From Acidobacteriota bacterium (lineage in GTDB: Bacteria; Acidobacteriota; Terriglobia; Terriglobales; Acidobacteriaceae), in assembly GCA_025359885.1 (NCBI GenBank), contig JANYDG010000042.1, forward strand, positions 1 to 43,225: DNA of 43,225 nucleotides, read 5' to 3'. The notes beneath the pieces are model-generated. The model ran no database searches. It was given only the letters and a program-made list of their open reading frames with translations, and was not told the DNA's origin. The position numbers and the translations under genes were made by a program. Positions 1 through 7,146 of this stretch are shown here, piece by piece (positions within the stretch are counted from its first letter, which is position 1; each line of letters opens with the position of its first letter).

Positions 1-487
1 GCAGGTCGCCGTGAAGCTTGCCTTTGGGGCCGGCCCACTTCGGGGTGGCGTGGGGCTCGGTGTCTTCAGGAAGCCGGGCTGTGCCCTGGCGGAAAAGGCG
101 GAGTTTGTAGTCAGGATACTGTCCGCCAAACCGCATCCAGCGGCCAAATATCTGATTGCGGCGGGGTACCCAGTAGGCGTCGTAGGCCGGTTCAGACTGC
201 AGGAGAGCTTTGATTTCAGCTTGCAGTTCCGCGGTGAATTCCTCATCGGCGTCGAGGGAGAAGACCCAGGGTGAGGTGCATTTGTCGAGAGCTGAATTCA
301 TCTGTGGGCCGTAGCCCTTCCAGGTTTCAACGAAGACTTTGGCACCAAAAGACTCGGCGATGGCGACCGTGTCGTCGGTAGAGCCGGAGTCAACGAGAAT
401 CAGTTCGTCGGCCCAGGCGACGCTGGGAAGAGTGCGCCGCAGGTTGGCCGCTTCGTTGCAGGCGAGGATGGCGATGGAGAGCTTCAT
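1..487 (-). CDS. Family 2 glycosyltransferase, WaaE/KdtX-like (partial, runs off left edge)
   Basis: The minus strand is open from an ATG at 487 to the window edge, giving 162 residues of an unfinished protein. It begins MKLSIAILACNEAANLRRTL, the usual start of a GT-A fold family 2 enzyme. DSGSTDDT near residue 38 is the nucleotide-sugar binding loop, and DADEE near residue 78 supplies the metal-binding DxD-like acid. The continuation FGGQYPDYKLRLFRQG resembles the lipopolysaccharide-core beta-1,4-glucosyltransferase group (WaaE/KdtX). The likely role is adding a sugar to a cell-envelope glycan at the inner face of the cytoplasmic membrane; donor and acceptor cannot be told. It lies 87 bases downstream of cyaY on the same strand. 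The C-terminus is missing only because the window ends. Confidence 0.85.
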   Translation of the reverse strand, partial: MKLSIAILACNEAANLRRTLPSVAWADELILVDSGSTDDTVAIAESFGAKVFVETWKGYGPQMNSALDKCTSPWVFSLDADEEFTAELQAEIKALLQSEPAYDAYWVPRRNQIFGRWMRFGGQYPDYKLRLFRQGTARLPEDTEPHATPKWAGPKGKLHGDL

Positions 488-574
488 TGGGCGAGTTTGG
501 AGTGTGAAGTGTGAGAAGCGCATCCTTTGCTGCGATCAGGATGACAAAGCTAGGCGCGACAAGGACATCAAGCG

Positions 575-889
575 CTAGGAGTAGGTGAGGTGGGCCTGGA
601 TGAGGCGTTTGACCAGGGGGCTGAGGGTTTCGGCGGTTTTTGCGAGGACGAAACCGTCGGTGGTGAGGTCAAGTTTGAAGCTGGTGTTGCGGGCCGAGAT
701 CCAGATCTGCTGGACGGGCGCGTTGGGCGTGATGACGAATTTCCCCGCAGGTTTTTCGAAGAGGACGTAGAGGGCGCCGGCCTGGGTCTCGACCTCAAAA
801 CCGCCGTCTTCTTCTGCGGCGTAGAGCTCCTGGGTCAGCTCTTCAATGGCGGCATCGGCTTCGCGGCGAAACTCTGTTTCGTCAATCAT
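575..889 (-). CDS. cyaY: Frataxin-like iron-binding protein CyaY
   Basis: 104 residues, the normal length for bacterial frataxin. The first helix is rich in acids (D3, E4, E6, E10, E16, E17, E26, E27, D28), the surface that binds iron in this family. The beta-sheet part carries QIWISARNTSFKLD, matching the conserved QVWLATKQGGYHFD-type strand pair, and LSPLVKRLIQ forms the closing helix. CyaY regulates or feeds iron to the IscS/IscU iron-sulfur assembly machine in the cytosol. No isc or suf genes are nearby. It ends with TAG. The only partner on the strand is the glycosyltransferase downstream, which gives no functional hint. Confidence 0.85.
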   Translation of the reverse strand: MIDETEFRREADAAIEELTQELYAAEEDGGFEVETQAGALYVLFEKPAGKFVITPNAPVQQIWISARNTSFKLDLTTDGFVLAKTAETLSPLVKRLIQAHLTYS

Positions 890-1020
890 GATTTTGCTCC
901 GTGATTGCCAGTTTGCAGCGCGGCAACCTGAGGCCAGTGTACCAATTGGGGCGGCGAAGTGGCGGAAACTCCCTCATTACGGCTTTTCTCGGTTTTTTGG
1001 GGAATTGATGCGGTTTTCTC

Positions 1021-1032
1021 TGTCAATTGACA
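1021..1032. promoter_or_regulatory. Perfect 12-bp palindrome overlapping a TTGACA box
   Basis: TGTCAATTGACA reads the same on both strands, and its right half is a consensus -35 hexamer (1027-1032). It lies 77 bases before the exported-protein gene at 1109 and 132 bases before cyaY on the other strand. I could not find a good -10 box at 16-18 bases, so a promoter is not shown. An operator for a dimeric repressor is a reasonable guess. Confidence 0.3.
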
Positions 1033-1108
1033 CAAGACTTGCAATCGCTTCATGGAGGGTACGGCACACTCTTGATGGGCAATCCCTACTCCACTGGAGG
1101 CAAACTTC

Positions 1109-2044
1109 ATGAAGCGCAGACTGGTTGGATTCTGTTGGGTTTGGGCTATTCTGGCCTTGGTGTTGGTGATGGAGAGGGCCTGGGCGGAGTCAGGAGAAGC
1201 GGCGAAGAACGCAAAGCCAGCTGCGGCGCTGGCGCAGCCGAGTGCTTTGCCGGATTCAGCGCAACTGGTGCGGGAAGTGGTGTACAACGAGCTGCATGAC
1301 CACTCAACGCATGGTTACTGGCGCTACTGGGTGGAGCGCCATGCCGGCCAGAAGACGCAGGTTCAGGAGCAGATTGAGACTGCTGAAGGGCCAGTGAACC
1401 GGCTGGAGTTGACGGACGGTCATCCTTTGACGACCGAGGTCAGCGATGATGAAGATCGGCGGCTCGAGCGCCTGATGAGTTCGCCAGGGGAGCAGGCGCA
1501 GCATCGCCGGGAGTATGCGGAGGATGAGCGGCGGATTGGGCGGATTCTAGCGCTGCTGCCGGAGGCTTTTTTGTACGAGCCGGCGCAGTTGCAGAATATG
1601 CCGGATGGGCCTTGTTACCACCTTCGCTTTCATCCGAATCCGGGCTATCCGACGCGTTCTATCGAATCACGGATCTTTCATGCCATGGCCGGGGACCTGT
1701 GGGTGAGTGTGCAGAGCAAGCACCTGGTGCGGCTGGATGGAAAGCTGCAGGAGAACGTGGATTTTGGCTTTGGCATCCTGGGGCGTCTTTACAAGGATGG
1801 GTGGTTTCGCCTGGAGCGGACGCATGCGACCAACGCGGCGGGGCAGACAGACTGGAAGACGCAGCGGCTTGAGGTGCACATGCAGGGTCGTGCCATTCTT
1901 TTCAAGACGATTGGCAGGGAGACGAGCGAGGTGCGCGGGGGCTTTACGGCGGTTCCGGCGGGGCTAAGCCTGGAGCAGGCAGCTCAGCTGGTTCGTCAGC
2001 CGTTGGGCGGAGCGAGGGCAGCGACGCTGGTTTTTTCGCGGTAG
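1109..2044 (+). CDS. Exported protein of unknown function
   Basis: 311 residues. The start is fixed by ATG 1109 with a GGAGG at about 1096-1100 and an immediate signal peptide: MKRR, then a hydrophobic stretch to about residue 22, then an A-W-A type cleavage site near residue 26. The mature part is hydrophilic, with acidic and arginine-rich stretches (DDEDRRLERL, YAEDERRIGR). A beta-rich second half (CYHLRFHPNPGYP, VDFGFGILGRLYKDGWF) recalls lipoprotein-carrier (LolA/LolB-like) folds, but I cannot place it in a named family. The expected location is the periplasm. It stands alone on the plus strand, divergent from cyaY. Confidence 0.75.
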   Translation: MKRRLVGFCWVWAILALVLVMERAWAESGEAAKNAKPAAALAQPSALPDSAQLVREVVYNELHDHSTHGYWRYWVERHAGQKTQVQEQIETAEGPVNRLELTDGHPLTTEVSDDEDRRLERLMSSPGEQAQHRREYAEDERRIGRILALLPEAFLYEPAQLQNMPDGPCYHLRFHPNPGYPTRSIESRIFHAMAGDLWVSVQSKHLVRLDGKLQENVDFGFGILGRLYKDGWFRLERTHATNAAGQTDWKTQRLEVHMQGRAILFKTIGRETSEVRGGFTAVPAGLSLEQAAQLVRQPLGGARAATLVFSR

Positions 2045-2095
2045 TCGGAGCAGCGGGCTGGGGCACGGAGCCCCCGGGGTTTGTGCGGGTGCCAG

Positions 2096-2205
2096 AGCAT
2101 TTTCAGGAATACTGCGAAGTGTCTAGCTTTCGCGAGGATGAATTGTTCCTGATGAAAAATCCAGTCAGCGGTGCGGCTTTTCGTTACACCGTTCCTGAAA
2201 ATGCT
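2096..2205. repeat. 110-bp element bounded by perfect 14-bp inverted repeats
   Basis: AGCATTTTCAGGAA at 2096-2109 is the exact reverse complement of TTCCTGAAAATGCT at 2192-2205. The 82 bases between carry a third related copy (TTCCTGATGAAAA near 2146). It lies in the 324-base gap between the exported-protein gene and ssb, and no open reading frame uses it. Size and structure suit a MITE or REP-like element; a transcribed long hairpin is the alternative. I see no clear target-site duplication. Confidence 0.6.
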
Positions 2206-2325
2206 TTAGTGTCCTGAGTCGGAAGTTCAAAAAAAGGAATGAGCGGTGCAAACGCAGGTCGTTCGACTCCGTTGGTCCGAAAGAACGCGCCAGACTCCGC
2301 CCAGGAGGACAATGCTCTGTTTGAC

Positions 2326-2360
2326 GAACGAGCGACTGAACGAGCGAACGAGCGAACGAC
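2326..2360. repeat. Short tandem repeat GAACGAGC downstream of ssb
   Basis: GAACGAGC occurs at 2326-2333, 2338-2345 and 2346-2353, followed by the partial copy GAACGAC at 2354-2360. It ends eight bases past the ssb stop codon and does not form a terminator hairpin. It may be slippage-prone DNA of no function. Confidence 0.5.
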
Positions 2361-2368
2361 AGAGGCCC

Positions 2369-2845
2369 TTAGAAGGGGATGTCGTCGTCGGTGATTTCGG
2401 TAGAGTGGGCGTATTCGTCGCCGCCGGCGGGGCGCTGGTCAAAGCTGGCGGTGTTGCTGGTGCGATTCTGGGCGTAGCCGCCGGAGGACTGGCCGCCGCC
2501 TTCTTCGCCGCGACCGGAGAGCAGGGATAGGTCGGCGACCACGATTTCAGTGCGATAGACCTTTTTGCCGCTGTCTTTGTCGTCCCAGCTGCGGGTCGTG
2601 AGGCGGCCTTCCACGTAGAGCTTGTTGCCCTTTTTCACGTAGTCGCGGACGATTTCAGCGAGTTTGCCGTAGGCGGTGATGTTGTGCCATTCGGTGCGGT
2701 CCTGGAAGTTGCCCTGCTGATCTTTGTAGCGGTCGCTGGTGGCGATGGAGAAGTTGGCGACAGGCTGGCCGCTGGGAAGGGCTTTGACTTCAGGGTCTTT
2801 GCCGACGTTGCCAAGAAGGATGACTTTGTTTACGCTCTTTGCCAT
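2369..2845 (-). CDS. ssb: Single-stranded DNA-binding protein
   Basis: 158 residues, a usual SSB length. The N-terminal OB fold (about 1-110) opens MAKSVNKVILLGNVGKDPE and includes PVANFSIATSDRY, EWHNITAYGKLAEI and GNKLYVEGRLTTRSW, all standard SSB signatures. A glycine/serine/glutamine-rich linker leads to the acidic tip DDDIPF, which docks repair and replication partners such as RecO, RecQ, PriA and exonuclease I. SSB coats single-stranded DNA at forks and repair sites. It is last of a minus-strand run from ctaB; the 68-base gap upstream could hold its own promoter. Confidence 0.97.
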   Translation of the reverse strand: MAKSVNKVILLGNVGKDPEVKALPSGQPVANFSIATSDRYKDQQGNFQDRTEWHNITAYGKLAEIVRDYVKKGNKLYVEGRLTTRSWDDKDSGKKVYRTEIVVADLSLLSGRGEEGGGQSSGGYAQNRTSNTASFDQRPAGGDEYAHSTEITDDDIPF

Positions 2846-2913
2846 GGAAGCTGCTCCGTGATGCTGCTTTACGAGTTAAGGAAGAAGAATAGCAGAGGCG
2901 GAGTGCGCGTTCG

Positions 2914-3189
2914 CTAAAGCTTGCGAGAGATGCTGCGGCGGCGAAACCACTTGGCGATGCCGAGGGTGGTGAGCAACAGGCCAAAAGGCAGGCACATAGC
3001 TCCTGTGATGAGGGCGAGCCACGCCGGGTTATTGTGTGCGCCCTCCACGCCGACTCCACCGAGGACAGTCATGAGCAGGCCAAAAGCGACCGCTCCGACC
3101 AGCATGATGAGGGAACCGCCGCGCAGGAGCTGGGTGGTGCCGTCGTCAGGAAGCGATTTGTTCTGAGCGGATTGGAAGTTGTCAGGCAC
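2914..3189 (-). CDS. Small two-helix membrane protein, unknown
   Basis: 91 residues with a polar head of about 24 residues and two hydrophobic segments (about 25-45, GGSLIMLVGAVAFGLLM, and about 56-78, LALITGAMCLPFGLLL). It ends in a strongly basic tail KWFRRRSISRKL that should stay in the cytoplasm. I recognise no domain. It starts 27 bases after the DUF420 gene stop and is likely cotranscribed with it, so a minor role in respiratory-membrane assembly is possible but unproven. Confidence 0.6.
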   Translation of the reverse strand: MPDNFQSAQNKSLPDDGTTQLLRGGSLIMLVGAVAFGLLMTVLGGVGVEGAHNNPAWLALITGAMCLPFGLLLTTLGIAKWFRRRSISRKL

Positions 3190-3216
3190 TGAAGGCTCGA
3201 TCTGTGAGGGTTGGTT

Positions 3217-3774
3217 TCAAGCGCGGGCTGCGGCCAGCATTGCATAGACTACGACGCCGGTGACGGAGACGTAGAGCCAGATGGGAAAGGTCCAGCGGGC
3301 GATCTTGCGGTGCATCGGGATTCTGCCGCTTAACGAGAAGAAGAAAGTCGTGAGCACCAGGGGCAGCGCGACGACGCTGAGCAGGACGTGGCTGGCGAGG
3401 ATAACGAGGTAGACGACCTTGATGGTGCCGCTACCGGGATAGTGGCTCTCGCCGTGCAAGGCGTGATTGACGATGTAGCTGACGAGAAACAGGGACGAGA
3501 AAGCAAACGCCGTCAGCATCGAGGCGCGGTGGGCGGCGATACGGCGCGCGCGAATGAATGTAAATCCAATGAGCAGGGCGGATGCGCTGAGGCCGTTGAA
3601 GAGGGCATTCAAAGCGGGCAAAAATGTCAGCTTGACGCTGGCCGCATCGGCCGCAGGATGAATGTAGATGAGCCAGAGCAGAAACAGCGTGGCCGCGATA
3701 CTGATGCCGATGATAGCGGCAACGAAGGGGGCCGGGCTGGTAGCGGGCGGTTGCGTTTTGGTCTGCGTGTTCAT
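3217..3774 (-). CDS. DUF420 membrane protein (CtaM-like oxidase assembly factor)
   Basis: 185 residues with about five hydrophobic segments and histidines near membrane edges (HPAADAAS, AAHRASM, VNHALHGESHYPGSG, ASHVLLS, MHRKIARWTFPIWLY). The ordered VNHALHGESHYPG-GTIK block and the closing W-FPIWLYVSVTGVVVY are hallmarks of the DUF420 family, which includes Staphylococcus CtaM, required for maturation of a heme-copper oxidase. It lies 29 bases after ctaB, the enzyme making heme O, so the two probably supply heme to a terminal oxidase encoded elsewhere. Confidence 0.8.
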   Translation of the reverse strand: MNTQTKTQPPATSPAPFVAAIIGISIAATLFLLWLIYIHPAADAASVKLTFLPALNALFNGLSASALLIGFTFIRARRIAAHRASMLTAFAFSSLFLVSYIVNHALHGESHYPGSGTIKVVYLVILASHVLLSVVALPLVLTTFFFSLSGRIPMHRKIARWTFPIWLYVSVTGVVVYAMLAAARA

Positions 3775-3803
3775 GGTTTCAATTCTCTGAAGAGTCGTAA
3801 GGC

Positions 3804-4817
3804 CTATTTGACGGAGGCTGCGAGCATGAGGGCGGTGAGCAGCAGCGGAAGATAGATGACACTGACTTTGAGCAGGTCGCGCGCAAACATGCGGCTTTGG
3901 GTTTCGCTGGTGGCGCGGAGGATGCGGCTGAAGCGGAGGGTGTAGCCGAGGTACAAGAGGCCGAGGGCAGAGGCAACGAAGGCGTATGGCAGGCCAGCCA
4001 TGCCGAGCCAGAAAGGTGCGAGGCTTACGGGAATCATGAGGACAGCATAAAAGAGGGCTTCAATCACGGTGGAGAGGCCGTCTGGCTGGACGACGGGAAG
4101 CATCTTGATGCCGGCGCGGGCGTAATCGTGGCGGTAGAGCCAGGAGATGGCCATGAAGTGAGGGAACTGCCACACGAAGAGGATGGCGAAGAGGGCGACA
4201 CCGGGCCACTCGATTTGACCGCGCGCGGCAGTCCAGCCAAGCATGGGGCCAGCAGCTCCGGGAAACGCGCCGAGGAAGGTGGCAAGGGTGGTGACGCGCT
4301 TGAGCGGCGTATAGATAGCGACGTAGGTGAATACTGTGAGCAGGGCGAGACTCACAGTGAGCAGGTTGGTGGTGTAGAGGAGCCAGAATCCGCCGAGGAC
4401 TACCGCTCCGAGGCCGAGGATCAGGCCCTGGAGTAGCGAGATACGGCCCGCAGCGATGGGGCGGCGGGCGGTGCGAATCATTTTGGCGTCGGTTTTGCGT
4501 TCGAGGGCTTCGTTGAGCGCGCTGGCGCCGGCAGAGACGAGGGCCACGCCGACGAGGGTTTCAACGAGGCCGCGCTGCACGCTGGAGATGCCGGAGTTGA
4601 CTGAGCCGAGGTAAAAGCCGGCCCAGGTGGTGACGAGCACCATGGTGGTGACCTTGACTTTGAAGAGCTCGCGGAGGTCGCCGATGAGGGTGGCGGTGGC
4701 GCCGGGGGCAGGATGCAGTTCAGTGGCTTGGGCGGGCGGCGCGAGGGAGTCTTCAATGCCCGCAGCCGTGTGGAGTCCACGTGAGTCTTTGGCAGTCGCT
4801 GAATGGGCAATGGACAT
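3804..4817 (-). CDS. ctaB: Protoheme IX farnesyltransferase (heme O synthase)
   Basis: 337 residues; the first 45 or so are a polar extension before the UbiA-fold membrane domain. The first prenyl-diphosphate/Mg site reads NEALERKTDAKMIRTARRP and the second WQFPHFMAISWLYRHDYARA followed by GIKMLPV, both diagnostic for CtaB/Cox10. The enzyme attaches a farnesyl group to heme B to give heme O for cytochrome oxidases, in the inner membrane. It lies upstream of the DUF420 protein and 126 bases downstream of aroK. No cox structural genes are in the window. Confidence 0.95.
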   Translation of the reverse strand: MSIAHSATAKDSRGLHTAAGIEDSLAPPAQATELHPAPGATATLIGDLRELFKVKVTTMVLVTTWAGFYLGSVNSGISSVQRGLVETLVGVALVSAGASALNEALERKTDAKMIRTARRPIAAGRISLLQGLILGLGAVVLGGFWLLYTTNLLTVSLALLTVFTYVAIYTPLKRVTTLATFLGAFPGAAGPMLGWTAARGQIEWPGVALFAILFVWQFPHFMAISWLYRHDYARAGIKMLPVVQPDGLSTVIEALFYAVLMIPVSLAPFWLGMAGLPYAFVASALGLLYLGYTLRFSRILRATSETQSRMFARDLLKVSVIYLPLLLTALMLAASVK

Positions 4818-4943
4818 GAGAGGAAAGTCAGACCTCGCGGCGGAATCAGGCGTTCCGGCTGGTTTGCACCGGGGAGCTACCTTGATGATACCAAGGCGGT
4901 GCAGTCTCAGATTCGCACTGTGGTAGAGATTGGTTGCGCAGGG

Positions 4944-5537
4944 TCATCGATCGCATGGAAATGGTGCCGCTGGCGGAAGAATCCCGAAGTGGGCGATCAC
5001 CGCGTCGACGACGGCAGGGGGCCGCAGCTGATCGACAGCCAGGTTGAGGTGAGCCAGGGAGTAGAGGGGAAGACGGCGGTGGTAGCGGGCCTCAAGACCG
5101 TCTTTATCCTGCAGGAGGGGGCGTACGGATTCGCTTCCGCGGCAGCGGAGGAGGACGGTATCGAGCGAAACGTTGAGGTGGATGAGGCGGGTTCCGAGGT
5201 TCGTGAGGAGCAGGGAACGGGTGCGTTCATCTTCGATGGCACCGCCGCCGAGGGCGAGGACGAGCTGGTCACCCGAGGCAAGAGAGCGGATCGTGTCATG
5301 TTCGAGTTGGCGAAACCAGGCTTCGCCGCGTTCGGCAAAGATGCGGGCGATGGAGGTGCCTGCTGCGGATTCAATGGCAGCGTCTGCGTCGATGAAGCGC
5401 CAGCGGAGTTGGCGTGCGAGAAGGCGGCCTATCGTGCTTTTTCCGGAGCCCATGAATCCGGTGAGGACGAGCCGCCTGGGGAGGGCAGGGGACTCGGACC
5501 CGGACGGCAGTTGCGCAGCGTGTGAAGGGCTATGCAT
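4944..5537 (-). CDS. aroK: Shikimate kinase
   Basis: 197 residues. The P-loop GFMGSGKST lies at about 27-35 after a short polar extension; FIDADAAIE gives the shikimate/Mg aspartates near 50; GGGAIEDERTR is the conserved GGG shikimate-binding loop; RPLL is the lid-domain arginine segment. It phosphorylates shikimate at O3 in the aromatic amino acid pathway in the cytosol. It lies 18 bases after the anti-sigma gene, probably cotranscribed with it. Prephenate dehydratase, a later step of the same pathway, is 15 kb away on the other strand. Confidence 0.95.
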   Translation of the reverse strand: MHSPSHAAQLPSGSESPALPRRLVLTGFMGSGKSTIGRLLARQLRWRFIDADAAIESAAGTSIARIFAERGEAWFRQLEHDTIRSLASGDQLVLALGGGAIEDERTRSLLLTNLGTRLIHLNVSLDTVLLRCRGSESVRPLLQDKDGLEARYHRRLPLYSLAHLNLAVDQLRPPAVVDAVIAHFGILPPAAPFPCDR

Positions 5538-5555
5538 GATTGCGCTTTGGCTTCC

Positions 5556-5879
5556 TCAGGCCTCGCCGTGCTCAATGGCAAATTGAATCTGCGACCAGAT
5601 TTTATCGGGTGGTTCCTGCTCGACTCGCAGAAATTCAGCGGCGGCCTCCGCAATGTAGTTCAGGTCGCGCACCAGTGCAGAGCATCGCTCGCAGGTTTTC
5701 AGGTGGGTGTATTCGGCGAGGTCTTCGCCGGCACCGATTCGTTCTGGCATCAGTGCCTGAAAAGCAGCACAGGCTTCGTTCTCGGAATCTTCAGATCCGG
5801 GTAGATCTGGTTTCACATCGAGACTCTCTTCGTTTCGCCTGACATCTGTTTCCAGCGGATTTGTAGACTCTCCGGTCAT
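5556..5879 (-). CDS. Putative cytoplasmic zinc-type anti-sigma factor
   Basis: 107 residues, no membrane segment. HLKTCERC (about residues 59-66) fits the H-x3-C-x2-C core of the ZAS anti-sigma domain, and the following helix ([20 protein letters not shown]) is like the sigma-embracing helix of this class. Its ATG overlaps the sigma-factor stop by four bases (ATGA), so translation is coupled and near-equal amounts of the two proteins are expected. Without a membrane helix it would sense a cytoplasmic signal such as redox state or zinc loss; this is inference from better-known ZAS proteins. The acidic N-terminus has no match I recognise. Confidence 0.75.
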   Translation of the reverse strand: MTGESTNPLETDVRRNEESLDVKPDLPGSEDSENEACAAFQALMPERIGAGEDLAEYTHLKTCERCSALVRDLNYIAEAAAEFLRVEQEPPDKIWSQIQFAIEHGEA

Positions 5880-6571
5880 TGGGCTACCTCCTGAGCAGGG
5901 GCACGGAGTGCCTCCCGCAACTTCAAACGGGCTTTATGCAACTGGGATTTTGAGTTGCCGATGGAGCACTCGAGCCTGGTGGCAATCTCGTTGTGTTCGA
6001 GGCCCTCAATGTCGTGCAGTACGAAGATAGTCCGGTAGCCGAGGGGGAGATCTTCGAGGGCCTTTTGCAGTGCAAGTCGATCGATGGTGCCGTTGAGGCG
6101 GAGGTCGGGTGCGCCAAAGCTACGGGCGGGTCCGAACTCAGCAGTGGGGTCCTGGGCTTCGTCGAGAGAGATGAGATTGAGGCCTTTGCGGCGCAGGTGC
6201 ATCAGGACGACATTGATGGTGAGCCGATGCAGCCAGGTCGAAAAGGCCGAGTCACCGCGAAAGGAAGCGATCTTGCGGTGAAGTTGGAGGAAGGACTCCT
6301 GGGTGAGGTCTTCAGCCTCTGAGACGTTGCCCAGCATGCGGAGGCATAGGGAATAGACGCGGCGCTTGTGCGCGGAGTAAAGCTCGGCAAAGGCTGCGTG
6401 GTCCCCGGCCTGGGCCAGGGCGAGGATTTTCGCTTCGGGGGTCAGGGTTGCCGCAGTGCGGGCGACAGTGTCTGAGGCCAAGGGTGGGGGAGCGGGTCCT
6501 GCTGACCCCGTCAGTTCGTTGCTGTCTGCGACGCCTGTGGGGTCGACGATCTCAGCCGAAGCGGATTCCAT
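5876..6571 (-). CDS. ECF (sigma-70 family) RNA polymerase sigma factor
   Basis: 231 residues. After a low-complexity head of about 45 residues comes region 2 (about 55-130), with [20 protein letters not shown] and the core-binding and -10 reading segment [13 protein letters not shown]. Region 4 (about 170-225) has [17 protein letters not shown] and a helix-turn-helix [21 protein letters not shown]. There is no region 1 or 3, as expected for an ECF factor of the RpoE-like type. It is followed by its probable anti-sigma with a four-base overlap. The target regulon is unknown; self-regulation from the 575-base gap upstream is likely. Confidence 0.93.
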   Translation of the reverse strand: MESASAEIVDPTGVADSNELTGSAGPAPPPLASDTVARTAATLTPEAKILALAQAGDHAAFAELYSAHKRRVYSLCLRMLGNVSEAEDLTQESFLQLHRKIASFRGDSAFSTWLHRLTINVVLMHLRRKGLNLISLDEAQDPTAEFGPARSFGAPDLRLNGTIDRLALQKALEDLPLGYRTIFVLHDIEGLEHNEIATRLECSIGNSKSQLHKARLKLREALRAPAQEVAQ

Positions 6572-7146
6572 TGGACCTCCTTTTGCTCGGATGCAGGATT
6601 CTGGATGGCTTCCCAGAGGTTGATGACCTGACCGAGCTCAAGTTGAGAGCGGGTACGAGAGGGGGGAAGTTTCCCGGACCTGCCGGTAAACGGATTTGGA
6701 ACGAATCGTGCATTCTCCCGAGCAAGGGCGTGTTCAGCGTGTTCTTTGCAGCCTGGCTGCCAACCAAAAGTCTCATTGCGGCAGTCTAATGTTCAGTTGA
6801 ACACACAACCTGCGGTCTGTCAGTGATGCAACTGTGTGAACCGAATCGTGCAATGGCGAAGAAGATTTGAGAGCTCATTTGAACCCGCGCAATCTGCTTC
6901 TGCTTATTAGTATAGGGAGCAGGTGCAACGTGCCAAGGGGCCAGCGTGTTCTGAAGGCGGGGTCATGCTGGGGCTGCTCAAAGCGGGGGGTAGTTTGCAG
7001 CTCAAGGCGAGTTTTATCTTCGCGCGAAGCGGCGGACGAGTTTGAGTGGCGGGATAACGGAAACCAGAGACCTGGCTGTTTCGAGAACTGTTGGAGAATT
7101 GCCTGGCGCGGTTGCCGCGGATGGTGAATTGGGAGTCAGTCTGCAC
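6572..7146. other. 575-bp divergent intergenic region with repeats
   Basis: No gene is supported here. It should carry promoters for the sigma-factor operon (leftward) and the Omp85 operon (rightward). Visible structure: CGAATCGTGCA occurs twice in the same direction, at 6702-6712 and 6842-6852 (140 bases apart, with similar flanks), and a dyad lies at 6790-6803. I could not assign -35/-10 boxes with confidence. Confidence 0.5.
6790..6803. promoter_or_regulatory. Dyad TGTTCA-GT-TGAACA, candidate operator
   Basis: Six-base arms in perfect inverted repeat around a two-base centre, located between the two direct repeats of the divergent region. It has the form of a site for a homodimeric regulator. 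It is the reverse arrangement of the Gram-positive LexA box (GAAC-N4-GTTC), so I do not call it a LexA site. Confidence 0.3.

Noticed and set aside
2326..2360. CRISPR-like repeats
   Set aside because: Units are eight bases with no spacers; a simple tandem repeat.
6790..6803. LexA box
   Set aside because: The half-sites are in the opposite order to the Gram-positive box and no SOS gene is adjacent.
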